Source of the DNA: Micractinium sp. NFX-FRZ
Lineage: Eukaryota > Chlorophyta > Trebouxiophyceae > Chlorellales > Chlorellaceae
Length of the DNA stretch: 64,000 nucleotides
Direction of reading: 5' to 3'
NCBI GenBank assembly: GCA_029339195.1
Contig: JAPTJF010000260.1
Coordinates: forward strand, 22,561-86,560
Numbering within the stretch: the first letter of the stretch is position 1; each line of letters opens with the position of its first letter. The notes beneath the pieces were generated by a model. It was not told the DNA's origin and made no database searches. It was given only the letters and a program-made list of their open reading frames with translations. The translations under genes were made by a program, and so were the position numbers. Below, piece by piece: positions 46,701 through 61,800 of this stretch.

Positions 46701-49700
46701 GCGGCGGACGGCGCCGCAAGCAGCCCGCCTCGGCGAGCCCCGGCGAGGATGACGTGGCGGATGGGGAGGCAGCACAGCAGCGGGAGCAGCAGGGCGAGGG
46801 GGAGGGCGGCTCGGGGCAGGCGGGCAGCCCTGCCGGCGGCGCTGGTGCTGATGTGGCGGGGGGTGATGAGCTGGCGGATGATGCTGAGCTGGCGCAGCGC
46901 CAGGCTGGCGTGGGACGCAGCGGCGACCCGCTGGAGGAGGTGGGAGTGAGGGTTTCTAAATGGTGTTTGGCACTGGGGGTTTGGTTCTTGGTGCCTTGTC
47001 GGTAAGGCATCAGCAGCAGTGCTGAGGGCGGATAGAGCGCACCCTGCTGTCCATGGAAAAACATGTGTCTGCCATTGCCAGCGGCGCCCGCTGTTCCTCT
47101 CTCCAACCCACCCTCCCCATGTTGCCCCTCACACCAGCCTGCCCTGCGTGGCGGCGTGCACACCCCACCTCCTGTCATCCCACCTCTCACCCTGCCCTAT
47201 GCGCATTGCTCCCCGCGCGGCCCCGCAGGAGGAGGAGGAGGAGGAGCGTGCGCGGCCCACGACCCGGGAGGTGTCTTTTGACGCCTCTGGCCGCATGCGC
47301 GCTGAGCTGGCGCACCCCGCGGTGGTGCACTTTTACGCCTGGCTGCTGCAAGGCTACCGCACCAACGCGCCCTTCACAAACCACGCCATCGTCGCCTTCC
47401 TGCGGCGCATCGCCGAGCCGCAGCAGCTCAACCTGGAGCCGATGCTGTGGCAGGTGAGGGGCGTGGTGGGTTGTGTCCCAGGGTGTCCTAACGGCGTTCT
47501 GTCAATTGTGGCGTAGGTAGCGTGTTGGTGTGGTGGTGGGGAATTGGGCAGGGGCAGCGGGCTGCAAGTCAGATGCGCCTGGGGCGACTGTCGCGTATTC
47601 AAGTGTAGTGCGTCAGTAAGACGTATTGTAGGCGTTTGTTTACAACCGCCTCCTCTGCCCCCGTCAAGCACTGCCCACAGGTCGTGCCTCTTCTCCTCTT
47701 CCCCCTGCTTTTTTACTGCCGCGCTGAGGCCGCCCTGCCCGCCCTGGCCCCCCTCCCTCCCTCCTGCCGCAGCTGTCCGTGCTGCGCCTGTTTGAGGCGA
47801 TCCTGTCGGACCCCTCCATCAAGCGCAGCCCAGACCATGCCGACCTTCTGACCTTTGCCAAGGGGACCGTGCGCAACATGTTTGCACGGTGGGTGTGTGG
47901 GTGGACGGTGGGGCCATGTGCACATGTGACTGCCCACATTCTCCTGTGTATTGTGTCGAGCGGGTGAGGTGCATGTGTGCCGATCGGCTAGCAAGGGCAA
48001 GGCAGACCGTGCGCGGCATGTTTGCACGGTGGGTGGAGGATGGGGCGTTACGTGCGACTGTAAGCGTGTGTGGGTGAACGGTGGGGCGGCACATGTGACT
48101 GCACTGACTTGCCCGTGCTTGTGGTGAGCGGGTGCACTGCACGCGTGCCGATGCCGGTCACCAAGCGCAAAGCGGACAGTGGGCATGAGGTAACTCTATG
48201 GTGGGCGAAGGGTGGGGGGCACATGTGCACCATGCGGCCTCACTTGTTTGCCTGCGTTTGTGTTGACTGGCTGCATCATGACTACCGCCCGCCCTGCAGG
48301 ATGGTGCCCGACCTGTCAGAGCTGCGGCAGAAGGCGGGTGCCCTTGAAGCCAACCTGGAGTCCCGCTTTGCTGCTGCTGCCGCTGGCGGCGGCGGCGAGG
48401 GCAGCGAGGGGGAGCAGGAGGCGGACAGCGCGGAGCAGGAGGCGCGGCGGGAGCGGCGGCGGGTGATGGCGGAGATCAAGGTGGGAATGCTGGTTAGCAA
48501 CGTACGGGTGGGGGATGCGGGAACGGGGGTGGGTGGGGTGCAGGAAGCGCGACAGCAGGGACCAGTTAAACTGTGGGATGGGATGGCGGTGGGGCGGAAC
48601 AGGTCATGCCCAGCGCAGGGGTGGGGGGGAGCACGCAGCCCCCACCACGGATGCTGAGATGGTGCGGAGCAGATCGCATTTGCTTACATGTCACATGTGC
48701 AAGCACTCTCTGCTGTCCCCTCTGCAGGGCCGTGAGAACGCTGCCAACGCGCTGTTTACGGAGGTCATGTTTTGGAAAGGGGCGGGGGCGGCGGAGGACG
48801 TGCGGCAGGGATACCACTGGGAGGTGAGGCCCGCGCTGAGCATGCTGAGCTGGCAGCGTGCCGAGCACGTGCTTTGCTGAGCTGCCTGCATGATGAGCTG
48901 GAGAGGGTGCGAGAGGGTGTACCATTGGCACCCCTCCTACCTGTCCCTCCCTGCAAGCGGGAAGGCGGGGCTTCCCGCCGACGCAGCACCGTGCCCCGGC
49001 TCTCCCTGCCCCCTTCCCTGCCCTGCACAACTCCCACTCAAGCACTCGTTCCTCTGTCCCCCCACCCCTGGCCTGCAGAAAGTCACGGACCCTGCGCCGG
49101 AGGTCCGGCGGCGGCGGGGGCGGGGCGCCGGCCTGGGCGACGAGGACGCTTCCGATGGGGAGGGGCAGCAATTCTTTGGGAGCTACCGGGGGCCCAAGGG
49201 GCGGGCGGCTTTCAATGAGGAGCAGGTAAGGGAGACGGGCGAGAAAGGCAGGTGGGGGGTTGGGGTGGAGAGACTGTCTGGAGGAAGGGGTGTGGAGAGC
49301 GGTCCCGCTCTGCCTGCCCACGGCCCTGTTCCAGGCTGTCCGGGGTCGTCCACGTTTTGAGTGGTGCACACACCGCCTGATCCAGATATGCTTGACTTTG
49401 AGCACTTCCACCCTCCCGCTTGCTTCACCCCCAGCCATCCTCTGCCCGCCCCCCCTTCCTCGCCCGCAGGCCGCCACGCTTCAGGCGGAGTTTGAGAAGT
49501 GCAACGGGCACAAGGACTGCCTGGACCGCCTGGTGTTTGAGTTTGGGGGGCAGTGGAAGAAGAGCCACATCTCCAAGCAGCTCAAGGCCATGGGCCTGGC
49601 ACGCGGCAAGTTCACGCCCGCACAGGTGAGGGGGTGCTGTATAGCTAGGCCGTGGGTTGATGCAGGGGTGGGGGTCTGCGGGCCTTTCATGGCGCAAGTC

Positions 49701-52700
49701 TGCATGCGCAGCTGAGTAACTGTGTGTGTCAGTGTCGAGGTTCAAAGCCTGTTGCCCGCCGCACGGGGAGTACAGGGGTACTGCACTGGACGAGTGTGCC
49801 CTCAAACGCTGGGCCTCGCCTGCCCCCTCTGTGCAGGAGGAGCGCATGCGTGGCGTGTACGAGGAGGAGCGGGGCAAGCTGGACTGCTTCCAGCTGGTCG
49901 CCGATGAGCTGGCAGCGGGCTTCACAGCCAACCAGGTGCGTGCTGTATGTGTGTGCTGGGAGGCGTTCTTTCTGCTGCACATGCTGTGCACATGCTGTGC
50001 CTGTTGTGCCTGCTGCGCGGGTCGGGCCTGCTGTGCACGCCCCCTGCCTGTGCTGCCGACATGCGCCGCTGGCTGCAGCATCCATCCACCTGCGAGCGTA
50101 CCCTGTGAGGGATCAGTGCGGCCTGGGTGCCTTGGTGCCTCCCCACCTCCCCGCATCACCTGGCCCCTGACCCTGCCCCTCTCGCAGGTCAAGAAGCACT
50201 TGCGCAAAATTGGAGCGGTGGCGGGCGCCACGGGCGGCGGCTGCAGCGCCTTCACCCCCGACCAGGTGCGCTCATGTCAGGGCTACACCAAAGTATCCTG
50301 TGCTGGTGCTCTGCTGCTGGCGGCGCTGTCCTGGTGCCGGCACGATTCTGGAGCTGCTGAGCTGGCATGGCTTCTGCGCTGCGGGTGCTGATTTTGACAA
50401 TCTTGACAAAAGAAGGAAAAGCCTTCTATAGCACACTGTGACATTGCGCATCCCCCTGCAGGAGGCGCGCATGCGTGACTTGTTTGAAGAGCACCAGAGC
50501 CGGCCCGACCGGTACGAGAAGATTGCCGACGAAATGGAGGTGGAGGGGCTCAACGCTGCCAAGGTGAGAACAGAGCAGAGCTTCAAGCTCTCCATGGGCA
50601 GACAGGGATGCATGTTTACGGCAGTGCAATGTAGCCTTGTTGCTTGAGGGTTCAGGTTTGGTTTGTAAATAGACCCTTGGGTTTGAAGAAAATTGATTCC
50701 TTTGTCTTCCTCCACTGTTGCAGGTCAAGCGCCACCTGCGCAAGATGGGCGTGATTGCAGGGCGCCTGCCCAAGCAGTCGAAACGGTGAGCATCGAGATG
50801 GAGGGGTGTCGTGCTGGGCTGCTCCTGCCCTGCCCTCACTGCCTAGCAGTGCTGGGCCTATCTTGTCCTGTGACCGCTGCCCAGTGCTTGGCCCCAAGCC
50901 AGGGGCACGGAGGGGCGGGCTGCCTTGCCAGCTCTGCTGCCTTGGCACTGCGCAACACCTGCAGCATGCCAGCCAGCCAGCTAGCCAGACGGACAGACAG
51001 ACAAGTGATTCAGCCCGTCAACGCCCCAGTCTGCACTGTTTAACCTCAACCCCACGCACCTAACCCTGGCCCTGGCCCTGCTTGCCTGCCTTGGCACTGC
51101 GCAACACCTGCAGCATGCCAGCCAGCCAGCTAGCCAGACAGACAGACAAGTGATTCAGCCCGTCAACGCCCCAGTCTGCACTGTTTAACCTCAACCCCAC
51201 GCACCTAACCCTGGCCCTGGCCCTGCTTGCCTGTCTACCCGCAGCGACGCTGCATTCGATCTGTTGGTGGGAGGCAGCGATGAGGAGGGCGGCGGCGGCA
51301 GCCAGCAGCGCTCCGCCGGCGGCAGCGCCGGCGGCGGCAGCGGCAGCGGCGGTTCCGACTCGGATTCCGACTCGGATGGAGGGGCCTCTGGGTTCGGCTC
51401 TGCCTCTGAGAACTTGAAGGAGGACAGCGGGAGCGACTCGGGTGGGTGGTGGGCGTTGTGGGCTGGCACGGTGGGCGGGCAGGGTTGGGTCAACGTGGCG
51501 CCGCACCTTCCTTGGTGCCCCTCGTGCACAGGGCGGGCCCAACCATGGGGCTTGCTGCTGCTGTGCAGGCACCCCTGTATGGCTGGGCACGCTGTTCTCA
51601 CATGCTCTCGCAACCATCCCTGAATGGCGCTGTCGACTCCCTATCGTGTCTCCCGCTGTGCGCAGACGGCAGCAGCGGGGAGGGCGGTGATGCTGCGGAC
51701 GCCAGCCGTGCCCGGGCAAAGGCGGCGCGCCGGCAGGAGCAGCTGGCGGCGCTCCAAAAGAGCAAGCGGCAGAAGCGTGCCCACAGGTGGGGCCGGACTG
51801 GAGATGTGGTCAGCGCTTGTTATTTTGTGTGCAGTCGTGAGAGCCGGTGTGGTGGGAGCAGGCGCTTGCAGCAGCAAAAGGGAGGCGCCAGCAGCAGCAG
51901 CTTCACAGCCTGGACGAGAGAGGTGCCTGCTCCGCGTGTGCCAAGTGGCTCCTGCCCCACCCCTCTGCCTATCCATGCCAGCTGCATCGCTGCCAGCAGC
52001 CATGTTGTGCTGACCGTTTGCACCGCCCTCCACACTCACACCGCCCCCCCCCCGGCGCCCTGCTGTCCCTGCTGTGCCCACAGAGCGGCAAGCCCAGAGC
52101 TGGCGGGTGGCGTGGCTTTGGGGCCGGACGAAGGGTCAGACGGAGAGGAGGAGGACGGCGATGCGATTGCAGTCCAGCAGGCAGCGGCAGCCGCGGCAGC
52201 AGCTGCCGCGAGCCCAGCCTCCAGCGGCGACGGCAGCTTTGTCAGCCTGGAGGATAGTGATGGCGAGCCGGCTGATGCAGCAGACGCCGATAGCGGCGGT
52301 GCTGCCGCGCTTGCAGGCAAGCTGGCGGCAGGCAAACAGGCGGCAGGCAAGCAGGCGGCAGGCAAGCAGGCGGCAGGCAAGCGGGCGAAGCAGCCAGCCC
52401 AGAAGCAGAAGCAGCGGCAAGAGCCTGTGTCAGATGGCAGTGAGGACGAGGGCGGGGCGGCGAGCGGCGGGGGCGGGTTTGAGAGCGCACGAGAGAGTGA
52501 TCCCGAGAGTGATGCTGAGGTGGCACCGGCGCCCGCTAAGCAGCGCAAGGCGGCGCCAGCCAAGCAGGCGGCAGCCCTGGCAGCATCGGATGAGGGCGAG
52601 GAGGAGCAGGCCGTGCAGCAGAGGCAGAAGAAGGCGCGGCGCAGCCAGGGGCAGCGGGAGCAGCAGGGCGGCGGCACGCCCAGCGGCAAGCGCAAGGCAG

Positions 52701-52990
52701 CGGAGCCAGCAGGTCCCAGCAGCGCCCAGAAGCGGGCCGCCCTGGACGCGCTCCGCCGTCGGCGGCAGCAGCCAGCAGCACCTGCACCTGCCGACAACCA
52801 GGAGGAGGAAGGCGGCGGCCAGGCACACACAGATGAGAACGCCGCTCCCCAGCGGGAGGCTCCTGTGCAGCCGGCGGGCGGCAAGGCGCCCGGCAGGCGG
52901 CTGCTTAAGAAGGCAGGCGGCGCTGTGGCAGCACCAGCTTCAGCTGCCCCTGCCGCCGAGACGCTGTTTGATGACCTGGAGGACTTCTGA
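40751..52990 (+). CDS. TIM: Timeless/Tof1/Swi1 replication fork protection protein
   Basis: Replisome component that with Tipin/Csm3 stabilises stalled forks and supports checkpoint signalling and cohesion. 27 exons: 40751-40859, 41029-41181, 41628-41710, 42001-42134, 42654-42819, 43129-43477, 43763-43884, 44256-44405, 44686-44796, 45114-45331, 45692-45752, 45924-46067, 46235-46352, 46656-46939, 47229-47453, 47773-47888, 48300-48480, 48728-48823, 49079-49225, 49470-49625, 49837-49935, 50188-50265, 50462-50563, 50724-50785, 51245-51441, 51666-51786, 52084-52990. They give 1562 aa. The N-terminal TIMELESS domain shows YVKSDDCIGCLRDLQRFFRYDD, KVATFLTMPS and GWDCFHWVTMLWILLR. The C-terminal part has three similar helical units (FNEEQAATLQAEFEK, EERMRGVYEEER, EARMRDLFEEHQ), each followed by a KKHLRKIG-type end. 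The tail is acidic, Ala/Lys-rich and ends LFDDLEDF. Confidence 0.92.
42113..42455 (+). repeat. Three tandem copies of Timeless exon 4 donor edge
   Basis: The exon 4 end (VMAFLR codons) and following intron start, including GTGAGGAGTG and GATGTATGC, occur at 42113-42165 (genuine) and 42262-42315. A third exon-only copy lies near 42430-42455. Spacing is about 150-165 bp. Confidence 0.88.
42570..42595 (+). repeat. Decoy copy of Timeless exon 5 start
   Basis: The codons for LVAIPA of exon 5 are copied about 85 bp upstream of the genuine exon, in the same intron that carries the exon 4 donor copies. Confidence 0.65.
43000..43075 (+). repeat. Decoy copy of Timeless exon 6 start
   Basis: A degraded copy of the first ~50 nt of exon 6 (RPFRGEAPVLVETFMH region) begins near 43011, about 115 bp before the genuine exon at 43129. 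Confidence 0.8.
46107..46155 (+). repeat. Copy of Timeless exon 12 donor edge
   Basis: Within intron 12, 46111-46153 repeats the exon 12 end (LHSDLKESGLLP codons) in slightly diverged form, about 75 bp beyond the genuine donor, and ends in GGCAAGTG. Confidence 0.85.
47859..48299 (+). repeat. Timeless intron 16 made of about three tandem units
   Basis: The exon 16 end (KGTVRNMFAR codons, donor GTGGGTG) is copied at 47995-48041. The intron text that follows (CACATGTGACTG, GAGCGGGTG, GTGCCGAT) recurs again near 48085-48160 and, more weakly, near 48215-48299, the last unit containing the real acceptor. Unit spacing is about 130-150 bp. Confidence 0.85.
50941..51235 (+). repeat. Near-perfect 149-bp tandem duplication in Timeless intron 24
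   Basis: Segment 50941-51086 and its copy starting at 51090 (period 149 bp) differ at very few positions, for example CGGACAG against CAGACAG. No exon sequence is included. This is a recent intronic duplication. Confidence 0.93.
52316..52386 (+). repeat. Coding 15-bp tandem repeat in Timeless tail
   Basis: A unit coding for the pentapeptide A-G-K-Q-A repeats about four times in exon 27, with nearly identical codons, in the basic low-complexity tail. Confidence 0.9.
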
Positions 52991-53389
52991 ACCCGTCTGG
53001 GGATGACGCAGGCCCGGGATCAGAGCTGGCCTCATGAGCAGCAGGAGCTGCAGGCCTCATCTCTGCTGCCGCCGCTGCTCCTGCCGCTGCTCTGCCGGTG
53101 CCACTCCTGAGCTGTATCTTCTTCTCCGTGCATCGTCTCTCTTCAATATTGGACCAACCCGAGGGCACCTCTCATGACTGTAATTGTTTGACCGGCAGGT
53201 ATCCAGAGGAAGAGGGCTTTGTCCGGATGGCGTGGGCGGCCGCCCGCCCACGCTGCGCCCGTCATGCCGGCCAGCTGCCTTCCTGTGCTGTGTTGCCTGC
53301 ACTGTGGGCCGGTGTCTGCCACTGCGGTATCATTGTGCTCAGGGTGTTTGTTCCGTTGCCAGTGCGCTCCGTGCTAGGCGCCGCGCGAC
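52991..53389. other. Between Timeless and CDK8 genes
   Basis: Holds the Timeless 3' UTR with TGTAA at 53179-53183, leaving about 205 bp for the CDK8 promoter and 5' UTR. Confidence 0.65.
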
Positions 53390-57169
<3,780 letters not shown>

Positions 57170-57685
57170 GGGCGCAAGCAGTGCCACATGGCATGGGACA
57201 GCACGGCCGCCAGGCGCCCGCCCATGCCGAGCTAGCGTGCATTGCGGCCCTGCCTGTGGGGGCAGCCCTAGCTAAGGAGCTGTGCCGCATAAACTCTGCA
57301 TGCATGCATCACTTGTTCAATTATACTTCTTCGCTATCTGTCCTCCTACCTTGTCTTCCTGCTTCTGTATGCCCGTGCATCTGTGGCCCCACATTTCCCT
57401 CTCCTGCCCGAATCTGCCTCAGCCAAACCGTCACCCCTTCAGAGCTGCCACCCAATGACTGCTGTGTTTTCCGTGCTTCAAAGGAATACGCCTTTTTATA
57501 ACCAACGGACTACTTCGAAGCCAGGCCACAGAACATCCAGCTCTTCGTGCAAGAGAGCTCAGTTTGAACGGTGCGCCGCTGCGCCCCGCCCGCTGCGCCG
57601 AGCGGCCAGCACAGCTGGCGTGGGCAGCCAGTATCTGTCGCGTACGGCGCCCCTTCTGCGCGCAGACGCATCGGCACGCACAGGC
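57170..57685. other. Between CDK8 and ankyrin genes, with a copy of CDK8's last exon end
   Basis: 57190-57260 repeats the final CDK8 codons ([10 protein letters not shown] region) beyond the stop. The rest holds the CDK8 3' UTR and the promoter of the ankyrin gene. No TGTAA was found. Confidence 0.6.
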
Positions 57686-59863
57686 ATGGCGTTGCGCCCA
57701 TCCAACGTCACTCCCGCCGGCCGACAGCCCGCAAAGGTGCGGAGCGCGCGCAACCAACGGCGGGCAGCGGGTTGGCAGCCCAGTAGCTTGTTACGCCTGA
57801 CTTGCCATGCGTTCCGATCGATGGAGATCGCACCGCAGGCCGCAACAGCTTGCGCCAGTTCAGCCATCAATGCGCCAGTCCCGCCCTGCCGCCAACGCTG
57901 CGGCTGATGGCACCGGTGGCAGCTGCTGGGCCGTCTGCCTACACATGCACATACATAGCGACTGCCTGTATCAAGTAATCGAACTATCTGTGTCTCCCTT
58001 GGCGCCAATCGCTCGCCCCTGGCATTGGACCCATCCCACATTTCCCGCTGTCGCAGGCGGCGGCTCCGCCCGTCACACCCACCCCGCCACCGGCGGCGCC
58101 GCAGCTGTCGCTGCATTCAGCGGTGCAGCATGCCAACAAGCACGCCTGCCTGGCCGCGCTGTATGCCTGCCTGGCAGCAGGGGCGGACATCCATGCAGCG
58201 GACGAGTACGGGCGGCAACCTCTGCATGTCGCAGCTGGGTACAACTCAGATCCTGATGCAGTGGCAGCAGCCATCCGAGCACTGGTAGATGCAGGGGCTG
58301 ACCCCACGGCATGCAGCGGCAGCCAGCGGCGCCAGCCGCTGATGTACGCGGCACGCAACGCCAGCGGGGCGGCGGCGGCGGCGGCCATTGGCGCGCTGCT
58401 GGAGTGCCGGGGGGTGCATGTGGGGGCGGAGGACAGCCAGGGATGCACCGCGCTACACTGGTGAGTTTAGAGCAGGTGCAGGAGGGCGATGCGAGTTTAG
58501 AGCAAGAGCGGGCAGGTGGCCGTGGCGGGGCAGGAGGTTCTGGTGTCTTGCCTGCTGTAGGGCACCTGCTGTGGGCACGTTTGAGTGTTGCGCTGCTGCC
58601 AGGATTGCGCGCAGTTGCTGCCAGCCGTGGCTGCACTGGGCTACACTGCCCCCTCAACCATATGTCAAGTAACCCTCTGCATGCCTCTTTACCTGCCTGC
58701 CCGCCTGCCTCCCTTCTTTCTACTGCAGGGCTGCTGACAACTTTCACGGGGCTGAGGCCGCAGCAGGGGCCATTGAAGCGCTGCTGCAAGCCGGGGCAGA
58801 CGCAGCGGCGGTCAACAACCGGGGGGCCACGCCACTGCACTGGTGCGCCCTCTGACCGTCCGCTTGATGCCGCTGCCTTAGGCTGCCTCCTGATGCTGCC
58901 GCTGCCCGTGGGCTGCCACTGTGCTTGTTTGCTCGTGTGTGTACCGGCAGCTGCTCGTTGCTGCTGCCTCTGTCTGTGGGCTGCCCTGTGGCTGCTGCAG
59001 GCGGGCTGGCTGCTGTAGGAGTGGCCGCAGGCGGGGGAACTTTGTGTCTGAAGTGCACAGCATCCATTCTGTGGGCATGTGTGGCCTTAACTTACTAGGC
59101 CTCTTGTGCCTTGACAGCATCCCACAGTGGTCCCATCTGAGTGGGAAGTAGGTGCAGGCAAACCACCCCGCTCTTGTTCCCCTGCCACCTGCTGTCGGCC
59201 CCTTTTCCTCGCATGCGCCCCCGCCCCCGCTGCAGGGCGGCAACCAACCGGGATGCGGCAGCCGCCAAGGCAGCAGTCCAAGCGCTGCTGGCGGCCCCGG
59301 GAGCCTCGGTGCATGCACGGGACTGCTACGGCGAAACACCGCTGCACTATGTGGACACAAACCGCAGCGGCACCGCAGCAGCGGCGCTGGTGCGGTCGCT
59401 GGTTGCTGCCGGGGCGGACGTGCATGCCCGCGACCGCGTGGGCAACATGCCGCTGCACGCCGTGGCGGCGGCCGGCGCAGAGGTCAGCAGCAGCGCGTCG
59501 CTGTTGGCGGCGCAGGCGCTGCTGGCGGCGGGCGCAGACCCGAGTGCACTGAACGGCGAAGGCGTGCCGCCGCTGCTGCTGGCGCTGGAGCGGCGGAGCG
59601 GCAGCGGCCCCTCCCCGCAGCTGCTGCGCCTGCTGGCGCCCCGTGCGGAGGGCGGCGACGGCAGCGAGCGGGCGACAGCGGGGGCCGGCAGGGGCAGCAG
59701 CGCCGACCTGGCAAGCATGCTGCCTCTGGTGGCCCAGGCGTGGCGGCACTCGCTACGGCAGGCGGCGGTGCCAGCGGCGGCAGCTGGGCAGCCGGCGCCA
59801 GCAGTTATAGGGCGCGCTGCCGGTGGGAGTCTAAGAGGGGCTGCAACCGCACTGCGCTGGTGA
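57686..59863 (+). CDS. Ankyrin-repeat protein
   Basis: Four exons (57686-57736, 58057-58460, 58729-58842, 59236-59863) give 398 aa; exon 1 (17 codons) is the least certain. About eight ankyrin repeats are visible: DEYGRQPLHVAAG, CTALHWAADN, GATPLHWAATN, YGETPLHYVDTN and GNMPLHAVAAAG, each followed by an ALLxAGAD-type helix. Repeat helices are Ala-rich. The last ~110 residues are Gly/Ala-rich without recognisable domain. Introns 2 and 3 both split the Trp codon of a PLHW motif in the same phase, as if whole repeats were duplicated as exons. Role unknown; ankyrin proteins bind other proteins. TGTAA at 59880-59884, only 17 bp after the stop and in the loop of a small hairpin, is a candidate poly(A) signal. 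Confidence 0.82.
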
Positions 59864-59874
59864 AGTGGCCACCA

Positions 59875-59890
59875 GGTACTGTAAAGTACC
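59875..59890 (+). promoter_or_regulatory. Small hairpin around a candidate poly(A) signal
   Basis: GGTACT and AGTACC can pair across a GTAA loop, placing the TGTAA element at the loop, 17 bp after the ankyrin gene stop codon. Confidence 0.45.
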
Positions 59891-60335
59891 ACCAGGTTGA
59901 TTCCCGGCCGAGCTGCTTCCGCCCTTCCTTGTGCACCGTGTGCGTTCCAACGAGCTCTCCCAACAGTGTGCTGGGCCATCGAAGTACACCCTACGCTGCA
60001 GGCTGCCTGACAACCTCCCAGCTGCCGTCTCGCTACCTCCCAACTGCTCTACCTACCGCTGCGTCTTTGTGTGAAGTGACCCTGGTCCGATCGACCCACC
60101 GACTGACAGGCGCCATGTGCATTCGAAAGGCATCCCACACATTGACCCACCGACTGACAGGCACATGCGCACTCGAAAGGCATCCCACACATCCACATGG
60201 ATGTTTCGACATTGTGTGTGTGTGGGGGGGGGGGGGGGGGGGGGTTCTTGACACTCCACTGTTCTGGACATCGCAACTGTCCCATTCACTACCTTGCATC
60301 CTCCGAGTATCAAAATTCATTCTGCCCACCGTTTT
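59891..60335. other. Gene-free stretch with G-tract
   Basis: No exon is supported. It contains a repeated ~40-bp segment around 60095-60195 (CGACTGACAGGC with CGAAAGGCATCCCACACAT, two copies) and a run of about 20 G at 60222-60243. Confidence 0.6.
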
Positions 60336-61572
60336 CATCTCGAGGCTGCAATGCAACCAGGGTTGAGATACTTTCAAGTGTGTGCAAGTTGGCATGGTGC
60401 TGCAACTTAAGCAAGACATCCCTCGCCTTGTGGCTTTAGCTCACGGCAGCGGGCACGCAGGGTCCCGCCGGGTGTTTTGGGTCCCCCCACTGCAGTGCCT
60501 GCCCGTCTCCCTGCTGAGCAGCCTTGGGTAAGCTGCTCCGATGCTTTAGCGCTGCATCTCATTGTTGCATTCATTCATGCAGTCTCTCTTGTTTGTTTGA
60601 TTCATTGAGCAGCACAGGTTTGTGCCGACAAGACGCCATCAGTCAATCAGACTCGCTGTCCAGAGCGTGTTGACATCGGAATCATTTCGTACCTTGAGGT
60701 GGCGCGCCATGGCGCCTGGCGCACAGCGCCCCGCACCCCAGGATCGGCCAAGCGCCCCGTGAACCGTCCGTCACCGCCTTCATGCGAGCGTCCCCTGTCG
60801 TTTCCCAGCCCAGCGGGGAGCTGCCGCACCTGCGTGCGCAAACCCGCCCGGTGCTTGTCAGCAGCCAACAACAAACTGTCTGCATCACCGCTTGTCAGCA
60901 GCCAGCTGTGCACAGAGCTCTGTGGCATGCCCCGGCGACCCGGAATCCGGCGGGTCCGCCCCCCGCCGAAGCGCCCGCAAGTGGGCGTGGCGCGCGGCAG
61001 CGCGCTGCCCTGGCGCTGGCGGGAGCGCAGGCGCGGCAGCGCGCTGCGCTGGCGCTGGCGCAAGGTATGGCTCTGCCAGGGCAGGTTCTTGAGCCTGGGA
61101 TGGCATCGCCCCCCCCCCCCCCAAACGGCTTGGCCGGGCCACATGAACCTCTCGGCCAGTCGGGAGATTTCGGAGCGGGGAGAGCCGGAGCTTCTTGGGG
61201 ACCTTCTTGGCAGCTGGCTGACTGCCCCCAGCTGGGGAAATGTTGTACACAGCCAGAGTTGGGGCCGCGGCGGCAGTGGGTTTATCTGATGGAGCATGAC
61301 TGGGTGAGGCAGGTGGGCGGGCGCAAGCAAGGATTGAATTGGGGGTTCCCAGCCTTGGGCACCCCCCCCCACCACCACCACCACCACGCCCCCCGAGGGA
61401 TTGGAAAATCGTGTGGCTGTGGGGTACTGGCACGGGTAGGGTGGGTAGGAGTGAGTTGGTAAGAGTTGTTCCTCCACGGGCGCGGTTGCATGCTTTTCTG
61501 GGGCCCCGTATCCTCCCGGGGTGGTATTAGGCCAAATTTAACAGTTCTAGGCACCGGAGGGCCAATAAATAG
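60336..61572. repeat. Dispersed element, copy A
   Basis: Non-coding element that aligns in order with copy B (61801-62607). The left part starts CTCGAGGCTGCAATGCAAC. The middle has GGTGGCGCGCCATGGCGC and a GCGGCAGCGCGCTGC internal duplication. Then come CTGACTGCCCCCAGCTGGG and a right end with GGTGGTATTAGGCC and AATAAATAGC. Copy A carries extra blocks at about 60430-60650 and 60740-60975. No protein-coding capacity was recognised. Confidence 0.8.
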
Positions 61573-61800
61573 CAGTGGATAGAGGGGGCTGCTGGGGGGA
61601 AGATGAGGTCCACCAGGGCAATATAAAGGTCCTGACAAGTTTGCATGTTGAGAACACAGACATGCACTACAACAAAACGGCAAGCGCAAGTCAAGGTAGG
61701 CACTGCAGGTGCCAGCGCTCGGCGCCGGCATCCCAGCACAGGAACGGGTGGCCAGCTGGCACCTCGCTGCGGAACTTTTTACTAAAAAATGACTTTTTTA
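61573..61800. other. Spacer between the two copies of the dispersed element
   Basis: No exon, RNA gene or repeat was recognised apart from two A-rich runs near 61788-61800. Confidence 0.5.

Noticed and set aside
60782..61462. Plus-strand frame of 226 codons in the dispersed element
   Set aside because: Not preserved in copy B, crosses homopolymer runs, and shows no domain.
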